In this document: piece by piece, positions 33,608 through 44,649 of the stretch
Layout: every line of letters starts with the position of its first letter
Position numbering within the stretch: position 1 is the stretch's first letter
Assembly: GCA_963995505.1 (NCBI GenBank)
Contig: OZ023187.1
Coordinates: forward strand, 3,975,501 to 4,039,500
Length of the DNA stretch: 64,000 nt
DNA from: Hypericum androsaemum
Taxonomy: Eukaryota > Streptophyta > Magnoliopsida > Malpighiales > Hypericaceae
Reading direction: 5' to 3'
Notes under the pieces: generated by a model
Seen by the model: only the letters and a program-made list of their open reading frames with translations
Databases searched by the model: none
What the model was told of the DNA's origin: nothing
Made by a program: the position numbers and the translations under genes

Positions 33608-34721
33608 TTAGGGATAGAGACACTTAGGTACCCTATGTTATTGAAAATAGATATTTCAGATCCTGAGTTTTAAAAACACCCACACGGGTTCCTGAGTTAT
33701 TCAATACACAAAAACACAACATACTAAAAAGTAGGGGTGAGTACGATTCGGTATCACAGTATTTTACCAAATTTTCATACCGAACTGAACTTTTTGGAAA
33801 CGAAATTTTGCAACCGTCGGTGTCGCGGTGCAACTCTAAACCGCAGGCTTCGCGGTGTGGCGGGGTCGGTGCGGTATTGCAGTTTGAAACTGCACCAGAT
33901 CCCCCTTAGGATTTCTTTTCAGAATGCTTACCTTAGAGGTCGGAGGGACGACGAGACTCGGAGAATCAGAGGAGAGCAGGGACAGAGTTCAATTTTGGCT
34001 GGACGAGGTTCAATTTGTGGGGATCAGGGATTATCAATTCTTGAAGTGGGGACGACGGTGTTCAGAGGAGAACAGAGGAGACGAGGTTGGAGATCAGAGG
34101 GACAACGGGGCTGGCAGTTAGGGGAGGAAGAGTTCTGTCGGCCGTCGGGGACGATGGGGAGGTGTGAACTGGGAAGAGTCGGGAAAATGGGATTGGGAGG
34201 GCTGAAGGTTAAAAGATGTGAAGGACTTATATAACATACCCTCGGTTTCGCGGTATGGCAGCTCGGTACAAAAACCAGACCGCAACCGTACCGATAGGAG
34301 CGGTTCGGTATGAAACCGTACCGCGACACCGTTTTGGACGAGCAGTTTGGTTTTTTTCGGTTTACGGTATTGCGGCATTGGTCTCGTTGTTTTCTTGTAA
34401 TCAATTCTTCTAATTTGGCTAACGGTGCCATTAGGATCAACTTGTTGCATTTTGGAGATAAGGCGCATGATATCTAGGTGCCAAACAAAGAGGGTTGTTT
34501 TCAGTGAGATTTTTATGCAATTACCTACCCTGTCAACCTTAAACATTAAGGTAACATATTAAAACTCATTTTGCAGAGATTATGTACTGAATTAGAATTC
34601 AACCTTCAAAAAATCGATTACAAGAAACAAACGAGAGAAGGTCCTTTGTGAGTTTTTTTAAAACTCGGGGCATTAAACGTCTATTTCGAATAACACAGGC
34701 TACTTAAGCGTCTTTCCCTAA
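33608..34721. mobile_element. TIR element, about 1.1 kb, enclosing a hAT-like fragment
   Basis: The left arm begins TTAGGGATAGAGACACTTAG. The reverse complement from 34721 begins TTAGGGAAAGACGCTTAAGT. Both continue through TGTTATT.GAAATAGA and GAGTTTTAAAAA, about 95 bp in total. Inside, 33733-34440 starts with TAGGGGTGAGTACGATTCGG and is rich in CGGTATTGCGG/CGGTTTCGCGGT words on both strands, a pattern typical of small hAT elements. So one element seems nested in the other. No transposase. Confidence 0.6.
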
Positions 34722-34832
34722 GTTTTAAGTGCATTAATAAATTGGGGCTTACATTCTTTTTTATTCGTTAAACCATATCGCCGGAGAATCAATTCTATTC
34801 ATTAAACCTCCAACCTTGAAAAACACGAGAGC

Positions 34833-35208
34833 ATGGAAACCCCACCCAGAACGAGTCAGAGTCCGACCAATCATCCCTTGGGGTCGAAACAACCGGGAAA
34901 CGAGGAGAAGAAATCGGCGGCGGAGGCGGAGGTGAAGAGGATGAGCCAGCTCCCGCCCACCAGCGCATACGCCGCCCACCGCCTCCGCGTCCTCAACAAG
35001 GTCCTCCACCTCCTCTCCCTCCAGGTCCCCTCCTCCCCCGAACCCTAATCTGTTACTGTCTCTGTCTCTGTCTCTGTTCTTTTCTTCTATTTGGTTTTGG
35101 GTTATGAGGTTTTAGCTGATGGTTTGTTGTTGTTGTTGGGGGATTTGGCAGAGGACGGTGTCGGAGGATCAAGAGCTGGAGCTTCTCTTTGCTGGGTTGC
35201 ATCTGTGA
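34833..35208 (+). CDS. Small conserved plant protein of unknown function (82 aa)
   Basis: Two exons (34833-35024 and 35152-35208) give 82 aa. The first starts METPPRTSQS and has a charged, disordered N-terminus. The core LPPTSAYAAHRLRVLNKVLH plus LLSLQ joins across the intron to RTVSEDQELELLFAGLHL. The intron is GT-AG, with donor after CTCCAG and acceptor TTGGCAG. I recall similar short plant proteins ending in ELELLFAGL, but no function. An alternative unspliced reading stops seven codons into the intron and would lose the conserved end, so splicing is favoured. Confidence 0.72.
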
Positions 35209-36735
35209 GCTTCCGAAGCCGCGTCGGGTTTGGTATGCAATTGGACGCTTGTTTATTGCAAATTGTAGCATTGCTTTTTTAAGCGCGAATTGGGTCTGTT
35301 TTATAGGGAGGATTGTCTTTGATTAGGGGGAGAATGGTGTGCTAGGACATGTATGATCTCGATCTAGTTTGGTTAAAATCATTGCTTCAATTGTCGTCGT
35401 GGTCCTTGATGTTGATAAGGTATTGCTGGTTGGGGAAGCTGGAGATATGTGTTCTGAAGTCCATGGATAAGTTGTGAAGGAGGAGGTGTAGGTCAGCCTG
35501 TTTGGGGTTTTGAGGATTGATTGCGTGCTCCTCGTCACAGTGCAAGTGCAAGGAGGGGTAAGGTTTCTAGTTATAGGGCAATATGCGTCCTGAAGCTTGG
35601 GACGGTTGCTAAGCGCTTAGCTTTGTGGTTGTGTTTAATGACTGAAACCACTCGGTGTTACGTTACGAGATTGCAATCAGAGTTTTGCATTGTCAGCCAT
35701 GGTTGTCGCTAGCCAGATTTCTTTGATCTGGCCTCTTGTTTATATTGCTCTGCATTGCCTGAAGAGAAATATTTTAAAATAACTGCAACTGCATAATAAC
35801 CAGAGAATGCGCAGCAACGATCACGTCTTCATCTTGTGGAATAGATTGTCGATTACGAGTTAGCAAGGGAACATCAGTACTGACTTTGGTAGTTTGGTTC
35901 CTAACGACACCTTTGAATATGCTTTTGCAGGTCCGGCGACGTGCTGGCTTCAGCTGCCTTTTCTGTGCAAATTCTTTGTACACATTATAGACCAAGAGCC
36001 TCCTGATGCGAATACTTTCTTCTTCTTCTTCTTCTTCTTCTTCTTCTTCTTCTAAAACGAAATGCGAAACTATCTGCTCTTTCTGCAATGTTTATAGCCA
36101 TGGCCAGTAGAAAGGGCAGTGTGTTAATATTACAAGCTGACAACTTAGAATTACCTACCCTTTTTTGTGTAAAATACTACTTGTCCTTGTAGTTGGAGGA
36201 AATGCATTGCTTCATCTTAATGTGGTTTGTCCTCTAAAAAGTATCGGAATTAAATTTTGGTAAAGTTTACTTTAATACTATACATTTTTCATCAAATATC
36301 TTTCGATTCAAAACTAACTTCCCTAGTGATATCAGGTTTTTTAGTTAACACTATTGGTAAATAATACTAATCATGATTGATTTTGTCCAAATCACGCTAC
36401 TATGTCATTTTTTTCTCTTATCGTTTGTTTGAACTGACATGGTCGAATTCAGAAAAATTCTACACAAATATTTTTCACAAATCCCAAATTTTAAATAAAT
36501 ATCCCAACACAACGACAGAAACAAAAGAAAACTAGGCTGTCATCCGGAAACGAAACCAAATTCAAGGAGAAACCAGTCTCACAAACCCAACCCAAGAGAA
36601 AGTGATCCCCAACTAACAACCGGTCGCCCACCGCCACCAACCCCTATAAAAACAGTAAAAACAGACCCCAACAAAGCCGGTAAGTAACCCACCAGAGAAC
36701 AACCTCAAAGACTCGCGATCGCCTCCGCCGTGGAG
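35209..36735. other. Intergenic stretch with a CTT microsatellite
   Basis: No gene recognised. A (TTC)n tract of about 12 units lies at about 36017-36053, and long downstream sequence of the 82-aa gene is likely up to about 35800. The acidic minus-strand frame at 35774-36088 is only the microsatellite read as poly-Glu. Confidence 0.6.
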
Positions 36736-37442
36736 ATGGCCGTCCAAGCCACCGAGAAGAGCAAACTCAGAGACTTCCTCGCCGGAATCGTCAAGCTCGC
36801 CGTTGATTCCGCCGTCACCCGCTCCCCCAAGGGCTCCTCCGGTTATTATTCCTCTCCTTCGCTTTTACATAATTTAACGCATAATCGCCGATCGAGTCCG
36901 TAATTATTCCTTTACGATGATGAGAGATCTCTCGTCTCTCTCTTAGTGATGGTTTAGAACTGGCCTCAAACCGAAAGAGGTTCGAGAATCGTGTGAAGAC
37001 AACAACGGCCACACACATGTTAAAATTTCCGTATCCATGAATATTCCACGTTTATAAACAAGTCGATCGCTCTTGAAACGATAATCTCGTAACATTTTTA
37101 GCGTTTCGAATCACATGGTGCGTGGTTAAAAATGCTGCTCTTTCGTGTTTACGATCGAGTCTAAATCTTTCCTTAGTCTGCAATTCTTGGGATGCTGCAG
37201 GTCCGAAGAAAGCCGATAGGATTGTGCAGGACAGGCTGAACGAACTGCCTACCTCGCTTCCCTGTATCAACGCAAAGAGATCCGAGGAATTGAGTTCAAA
37301 GCCGGCTGAAGATGTTCAGGAGACGTCCACCGTACGTGGTGAGGGAAGAAAGCTCGGAAACGAGTTGCCGGGTGAAGGGATCGAGGGCGGAGGTCCATCG
37401 GAAATCCAAAAGAAGAGAATCTTCATCCGTTCGCGACTCTGA
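36736..37442 (+). CDS. Small plant protein of unknown function (115 aa)
   Basis: Exons 36736-36841 and 37201-37442 join in frame (donor TCCG/GTTATT, acceptor CTGCAG/GTCCGA) to 115 aa beginning MAVQATEKSKLRDFLAGIVK and ending RIFIRSRL. The N-terminal part is a short amphipathic helix. The rest is charged and probably disordered. There is no signal peptide or membrane segment. A CG-rich leader with ACCGCCACC-type motifs precedes the ATG, as expected near a real promoter. I do not recognise the family. Confidence 0.62.
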
Positions 37443-38113
37443 ATCCGCTTCGTTTTGCTTTAAGCTGCGGTTCGTTTTACTGTTTGCTGTACAGGCTCTT
37501 GCAACTTTCCCTCTGCAGTTTCCTAAAACTCATGTGCTCTTCTTCTGCAACTCACTTTGGTAATGAATTTAGTTTTACTTAAAAAATCTTGGATTCTAGT
37601 TTATGAATGCAAGTAAAAGACATCATTGCGAGAGTAACATCCTGAAATATGGCTCGCTCGGTCGTTCTAGATTCTGAATATTTTCGCCCCAAAGTTTCTG
37701 TTTGTCTGCATTTTGTTAATGATGCTTTCTTCTAGTTTACCATTTTGCATAAATAAGGACCATCAAATTCTTTTAGGTCTTTTTAATAGATTGCATTCCA
37801 AGTTCCAATATGGTCCTGAATTGTATGAAATGGGATCAGAACAGAAACGATTATCTTTCAGACAACCGATAATTGAAGTACTGTACTAAGATCCGACGAA
37901 TATTTTTAGATGGCAAAAGGGAATAATAATATCTTCTTTACTTCGATTTATACTGATATTTTCATAAACTATTCTAATTTTATTAAAGAAGTCAAAGGGA
38001 GTCGACCATCTTTGATGGGTAGTTTGTTCCCGTCGGTGCAAAACTTCTTCATGCGAGGAAGAAAAGATTGCAGCATCTTGTGATCCTTCAATGGCGATAT
38101 TGGAGTTGACATG
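37443..38113. other. Intergenic stretch between convergent genes
   Basis: 3' flanks of the 115-aa gene (plus) and the PLP-enzyme gene (minus). No other feature seen. Confidence 0.6.
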
Positions 38114-41051
38114 TCACAAACTCTTCAAAACTTCTCCTAGAACTAGACCCCACTGCGTCCAGTGAGTCCCACCCTGGACAGAAAAGGTTATAGAATCAAA
38201 ACTGTTTTGAGGAAGTGCAAGAAGTGGATGGCAAAGAGCTATTCCGTGTCTCTGGTTAAGTAGAACAACGGTAAGGGCTGAAACAAACGCCTACGAAGCG
38301 ACTAACCTGACAAAACACAGCGTATGGGTCCCGTAGTGGTCCGTCACACGAAAGCTCACTTGTACTACCATCAATGAAGGTTCCATCTGCAAAGATCACC
38401 TGCCAACAGGCATACAAGACATGACGATCACATTAGTCGACGGTATCATGGTATCCATTGGTGTGCCTAGAACGATTTGATCAGATAAGCTCCGTCTCAA
38501 ATTGGTTCGCAGACCTCTGATGCATATCCCGGACTTGAGCCAGCAATGGGCTTGGTAAATGAACCAACTGGCGAGCTTTTTTGGACAGCCTCGCAGAAAG
38601 CTAGAAGAAGCTCGCGGTTTCGAAGCTGTACCGCCTGAAAGCATTTGGTCTGCTTTTAGATATATGCCATTCATATTGAGAACCATGTTACGTAGAATCA
38701 AGAACAGAAGATAACACCAATAACCTGGACTGTGTCGTGGCGGGTGACACGAGGTACAGGTTGGACCTCGAATCCTCTAGACGCCATAACTTCAGCAATC
38801 AGAAGAGTACCCTGTTAATAAATCAGGAAAATGATTATTTTACAGATCGACAAGATTGATATAACGCCGGAAGCAGAACTATACCTTGATTGCCTCACCA
38901 ACCATTTGGGGTGCAAGGAACAACCCTTGGAAATATGCTCGCATCACATCACCCGGCGTAGAGCCACAATCTACGCCAAGTCCCGGTGCAGAGAGTCGAG
39001 CAGCTGCTGCTTCCACCCACTTCTCTTTCCCGGCAACATACCCACCACATGGTGCAATGGTGCCTCCTGGATTCTTGATCAAACTGCCTGCAACTAGATC
39101 TGCACCCTGCCCCTTCATTAATCCAATTATCACTGAAAGTCTGAAATAACGATACGATGATATAGAAAGAGGATGAATCTAAAGTGCCTACCACGACAGG
39201 AGGTTCAATGCTTTCAACAAACTCTCCGTAGCAATTGTCCACCATGATCAAGCAGTCGGGATTCTGCTTCTGCAAATATGTGGAATGGGTCATCACAAAG
39301 GTGAATGCAAGTGCTGAGAGGATAATTTTGTTGGGACTACCTTGATAATTTGTATGGCTCTCCCTATATCGTTGACACTTAGGCTTTTACGCCACGAATA
39401 ACCACATGACCTCTGCACAAGTGCACATCCGGTACGAGGCTTCACAGCGGTAGATAGTGCATCCCAGTCGAGTCCACCATCTTCAGCAAGCTGCAACGGT
39501 GACAACGTGAGATACGACAGTAATATCGCAAAAGGCGAAATGATTCATTAGCCAAGCTACGCATACAGGAACTTCACGATACTCGATCCCGAAGTCTTTC
39601 AGCGAACCCAGTCCACCAGAGTCCCTTTTTCCGATAACTTCTTCAAGGGTGTCATAAGGAGCACCAGCAACTGCCAAAAGCTGACAATTTTATCAATAGA
39701 AAGCCTCTTCGTGAACAAAAGGAAACAGAAGACAAGTAAACGAAGAACACAGCTCACCTCGTCCCCCGGCCTCAGAAAAGCAAATAAAGCGCATGTGATG
39801 GCATGAGTTCCTGAGAAGAACTGAAAGAAAATTTGCGGAGGGGACAATTAACACGATATTTAGTCTGGAAGATGGTTTCTCTTCCTATAAGTAAAATGCA
39901 GCCAATGAAATATAATGGGCACACCTGTGAGCGAACAATAGCAGATTCAGCTCCAACGATCTCTGCAAAAGCTCGGTCTAATGCTTCACGTCCTCCAGCT
40001 TCATCATGGCCATAACCCGTGGATCCTCCAAAATGCTGATTAAGAGCATAATCATGAAATCAACTATCCACAATACAGCAACTGGACAGAGAAGTTCAGT
40101 TCATCTACCATTAGAAAAATAAAAAGGCATATGCACATCATTGCACCCACATGTCTTTCCTTAAACCACTAAAAAGGATCTTGTACCCTACACGTTCTTA
40201 GCAGATACCTCTGAACAAGATGCCAAGAACACGTATCATGTTCATATCTTCCTCCAAAAGGCCATATTCACGCATGCAGCAAAATCGACATATACCAACT
40301 TACATGCGACCCAACACGATTGTTCTGAAAAGCTTTAAGAACACGAGAGGTATTGCGAGCCACCAAGTTATCCACAGCCCTGAACTCTTTGTACAAAGAA
40401 TCCACCGCTTTCACAACCTGCTCATCAAGAAAAACCCAAATCAAGTTTCCATCTTCGCCAAGCATACGACAGAATCCGATTCTACCATATGCATCAAGCA
40501 CCAACACAGGGGAACCAAAATGCACGGAATTCTACAAACACAAAATAATTCTACATAACCGCAATCTTGAACATTGGTAACGAAAGCTGCAAAGTTCTTA
40601 TTTTCGCCAGAGATTGTTAAACGGTCATCAATTCGGATTACAGAGGGGGCTTTGGTTTGTGTAAGTACAGAGGTCGGGTTTGAACCCTCGACCTCCTCCT
40701 CCTCCTCCTCCTCTATTGCTAGAGTTATTGACCAAGTTGGATCAAAGCAGCGAAATTCGGCACAGAATTCAGACACTACCACATCGACCCAGAAGCAAAA
40801 ACAGAGCAAGCAACAAGATTCATTCAACAACTGGGTTTCTCATAAAACCCACCAAAATTCTACACAAGAAAAACAACTAGACCAAATAGGGTTTCGGTTT
40901 CGGTTTCGGTTTCGGAGTTTTCTATTACCTCCGGGACGAAAGGGTGGTCGTCTTCCAGGGAAACTGAGAGTTGCGAGCTTGCACGAATTCGGACAGCGGG
41001 AGTGGAGGAGTGTTTGGGATAACACGCACGAGGAGCGGATAAGCACCACAT
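38114..41051 (-). CDS. PLP-dependent enzyme, aluminium-resistance/methionine-gamma-lyase-like family
   Basis: Twelve exons (40929-41051, 40304-40417, 39925-40035, 39758-39820, 39567-39680, 39341-39490, 39192-39269, 38885-39106, 38725-38811, 38515-38634, 38307-38399, 38114-38173) join to 444 aa, every junction in phase 0 with GT-AG introns. It matches the Cys/Met-metabolism PLP family often annotated as aluminium resistance protein or cystathionine beta-lyase-like. It shows HFGGSTGYGHDEAGGREALD, FFSGTHAITCALFAFLRPGD, GAPYDTLEEVIG, the MVDNCYGEF segment with an Asp for the pyridinium nitrogen, and AGSLIKNPGG with Lys262 as the likely Schiff-base lysine. It ends GGTHWTQWGLVLGEVLKSL. The first about 35 residues are Ser/Arg/Ala-rich and could be a plastid transit peptide (inference). 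The real substrate in plants is not established. A broken copy lies at 47950-49837. Confidence 0.92.
40689..40714. repeat. CTC trinucleotide microsatellite
   Basis: (CTC)n of about 8 units within intron 1 of the PLP-enzyme gene. A (GGTTTC)4 hexamer run lies nearby at about 40889-40914. Confidence 0.85.
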
Positions 41052-41379
41052 TGCTTCTTTTCCTCGTCTGTGACAAAATTATTTGAATGAACACCAAGTG
41101 GTATTGTAAGTTCGTAACGAATCTGTGAAAAAAGAAAATTACCTTATTTTGGTGAATCTAGATAAAACTATTATTCTCCTTTAATCAAAAGATATCGAGT
41201 TCGAGAATTTGACGACGCATCATTATTTAACATAGATTAGTTTATCCAATAAAAATTTTGATATCAGGTGGTATCAAACAAAATGTAACAAAAAATGGGT
41301 ATTATCGAATGCATATAAGTCTTAATTAAAGGAATATCATTTCTTAGGTCAACTATGTATTTAGGGGGATTAAGATTTT

Positions 41380-43125
41380 TTGAATAAAAATATAGCATAG
41401 TATGTAGTGAGACCGGTTAAACCACTATCCATGTTTGTGTGAAAAAGATATGAAATTGATCCTAAATCATGGTCGGACCATATTTTTTAAAACCTTGAAA
41501 ATAAGTTATCGTATGATAAGTTGCAGTGGATCATTCCCGATCTTTATTGTTCTAGAACATTTGGATACTATGTATGCCATGAAAGGAATTAAAATCTGTG
41601 TATTTTTACAACAGATTTAGCGGATACATTTATTCTTAAACAGATAAATAATAATGTAAACATTTTAAGTTTATCTCTATTTAAAGGTTTTCTTCTATGT
41701 AGTAGTCCACCAAAATAGTGTTGAAACTCTTGTGGTATTGTGGAGCCTAAGATTATTGAGTTTCTTTGCATTTAAACAAGGTCACGTAACCTATGGCTCA
41801 AGGTACTTCTCACATTCTTCTTATTCTTCTTAATTTATGCAATGACAAATACCATTTTTCTTGCTCAGATATCTTTATAAAATTATGATATCAAGTTTAT
41901 CACAAGTGCATATATAATATGTTTGATTTAAGCTACAAAATCAATTACGGCTAGATCTAGACCTTCTTTAGTCTAGAAGGTTTTGATGAGAAGTGACGTG
42001 TGTTTTAAAATACACGTAAAAGCATATGATTTCAACTAATTATATATCTGTCAAAACAAGACACGCTCGTCAAGAATCAACTTGGTTGATCCTAGTTGTT
42101 TATACCAAATTCGAGTTTTGGAAACCTGTAGTTGGGACTTCGAAGTTCGCCTAGTTAGCAGCCATTTTGGTACTTAGTAATAATTATTAAAGTATCACCA
42201 TGTCTATTTCTAGTGGGATGGTTATTGTAGCACTAAAATATCGGGGGAAAATTAAGTATCAATGTTTTTCTGTTGACATCATTGACATCAAAGTAATATT
42301 TTAAATGAACCAACAAGCACTTAGATAAGTCGGTGAGGGCAGTGTTCTAGTTTAACCAAATTTTCGATTAGAGTCTTTTACGATACAACAATGTTAAATA
42401 CTAACTAGGAGAACTTTGCAAATTTTTTTGTAAAGATAATTTTTTTAACACCTATTTATATAAGTCAAAATTTGTACTCATAACCTCGTCAATTCATGCA
42501 ATATTTGCATCATTAGGCAAATGACCTTTAGCATTTTAACACCAACTCTACTTTGATATTTTTTGACATTTTAAAATATTCAACATTGCAACACGGATTT
42601 GCGTTGAATTTTGACATTTGGTTGTGGTGCAATGAAAGTGATATTTAAATCGAGAGCACAATACCAATCATACCACTCAGCAGCGTTATCGTAGTTGTGA
42701 ATGATACATTATCTATATAGTCTTAGTTATTGTCTTTCTTTTGACTGCGTATTACAATCTTCCTACTTAATGAAAAAAGTTATATGCCACCTATTTAAAA
42801 AAATAATAGCATAATAAACCATTGTCAGTATGAAACTTGTTGTTTAAAATAGATCCTAATAGATACAATCTTATATGAATTAAGGTATATAATTGATTGG
42901 TGAGTGTTTTAAGAAAGTAGTCAAGTACGATAAATTAGAAATATCCAAGTAGAATAATTTTTCAAGTGTGTTAATTCTTGGAAAAATTATTATTACCCGT
43001 ACACAACTACGAGCCGATCATTTTTCAAGGTTTTGAAAAATGACCAAGAGGTCGATCCATTATTTTCTCGTTTATCGGATCAACGGGCCCGGCCTGTCAT
43101 GCTGCCATTCAGATCGAAATTTTTT
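41380..43125 (+). repeat. ULT-cluster unit 0: upstream and downstream repeat with the gene deleted
   Basis: 41390-42105 matches the upstream regions of the two following ULT-like copies (for example ACCGGTTAAACCACTATCC at 41412 and 43157, and GATCTAGACCTTCTTTAGTC at 41953 and 46546). At about 42108 it passes straight into CGAGTTTTGGAAACCTGTAG, which in the next unit lies downstream of the gene (about 45012). 42590-42960 matches 45660-46030. So this is a tandem unit from which the ULT coding region has been lost. Confidence 0.75.
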
Positions 43126-43945
43126 TAAATAAAAATATAGCATAATATGTAGTCAAACCGGTTAAACCACTATCCAGGTTTGGTTAAAAAAGACATGAAT
43201 TCGATCCAGAGTCATGGTAGGACCACCAATCTGACCACATTTTTTAAAACTTGAAAAATAGGTTATCGTGTGATAAGTTGCACTCGATCAGTCCCGATCT
43301 TTATTGTTCTAGAACATTTGGATACTATGTGTGCCATGAAAAGAATTAAAATCTGCGTACTTGTACAACAGATTTAGCGGATACGATTATTCTTAAATAA
43401 TAATAATGTAAATATTTTAAGTGTATCTCTATTTAAAGGTCTTCTTCTAATTAGTAGTCCACCAAGATAGTGTTGAAACTTTTGTGGTAATGTGGTGCCT
43501 AAGATTATTGAGTTTCTTTGCATTTGAACTAGGTTAAGTATCTACCTATGGCTGAAGGTACTTCTTCTTCCATTATTCTTCTTCTTAATTTATGCAATAA
43601 CAATAATCATTTTATTAGTTCAAATATTCTTTGTAAAAGCATGATAAATCAAGTTTGACACAAGTGCGTATATGTTCATGGCGAATTAATTTAGTTGGTC
43701 ACGAAATAATTTATGGCCAGATCTAGACTTTCATTCATTTATGTGTCGGTAAAGACAAGACACGATCATCAAAGAGCAATGTAGTTGATCCTAAAAATGC
43801 TGTTTTTCTCAATTGTTTATATTTTTTAATTTGTAAATATATCCATCTAGTTTGTATTAAATTTCATGACAATCCAGAGGTGCAATAACTAATTTTAATT
43901 TTTTTGAGATCACTATTAAGTTTGCCATTGTTAATTTCAAAGGCA

Positions 43946-44616
43946 ATAACAATGTCAAGATTCTTTACCAAACAGAGCTCCACCCTACCTCGACCACATT
44001 CATGTACAACACCCTACAAGGTATTGAAGAGTTGAGGAGAGAGCGAGACTTCGAAGAACTGAAGTGTGGATGCACCAGCAAAAGATATGGTGATTTCGTT
44101 GGAGTCCTTCGAGTTTATACGAGCGGCAAGTTTGAGATACAATGTTTGTGCAATGCAAGGTGCGACAAAGGTAAGCAGCACCTCCAAATTGTCTCTTAGG
44201 TTACAATATGATCATTTGAACATATAGCTAGTGTTATGGTTTTTCATAGAGAAGATAACTCCTCCCGAGTTTGAGAAGCATGTTGAGCGGGAAGGGGGCA
44301 GCAAATGGTCACACCACAACTGGGCGATCATCGACAACGAGAAGGTGCCGGTGTGGAAGATCGAGCTGATGAAGTTCTACAAGCACAGCGCGAATGGCTC
44401 CGCTATTCCCGCCAGGAGGACGTTCCACCGTGCGAGTTCATCAAGTCCTTCCAGTGCAAGAAAGAGAGGAGGTTCCTTCTGCGGACCGAGGAGGAGTGCA
44501 GGGTATACCACAATGCCCTGGCGAACAAGAGGTGGAAGTGTGCTGATAGCCCTGGCTAGCATTTCCTGAGCATGTTTCCGTACCTGCTTGGACTTTGTTC
44601 AGAATGCAGACCCTTG
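43946..44616 (+). pseudogene. ULTRAPETALA-like gene copy 1, broken
   Basis: Aligned with the intact copy at 46808-47715, it retains most of exon 1 (MYNTLQGIEELRRERD, CGCTSKRYGDF, VLRVYTSGKFEIQCLC), the GT-AG intron and the start of exon 2 (KITPPEFEKHVEREGGSKWS). The start codon context is changed (ATG to ATC). A single-base loss near 44429, after the TFHR codons, shifts the frame. Exon 2 ends after the GCTGATAGCCC phrase and jumps to the last 35 bases of exon 3 (TCLDFVQNADP), losing the second intron and most of the Cys-rich C-terminus. It cannot make the normal protein. Confidence 0.85.
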
Positions 44617-44649
44617 ATGTTTTAGGCTTTCCCATCTGCTTTGACGCCG

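Noticed and set aside
35774..36088. Acidic 104-codon minus-strand frame
   Set aside because: The poly-Glu run is the (TTC)n microsatellite read in reverse, with no conserved flanking sequence.
40889..40914. Telomere-like repeat
   Set aside because: The unit is GGTTTC, not the plant telomere unit TTTAGGG, and has only four copies inside an intron.
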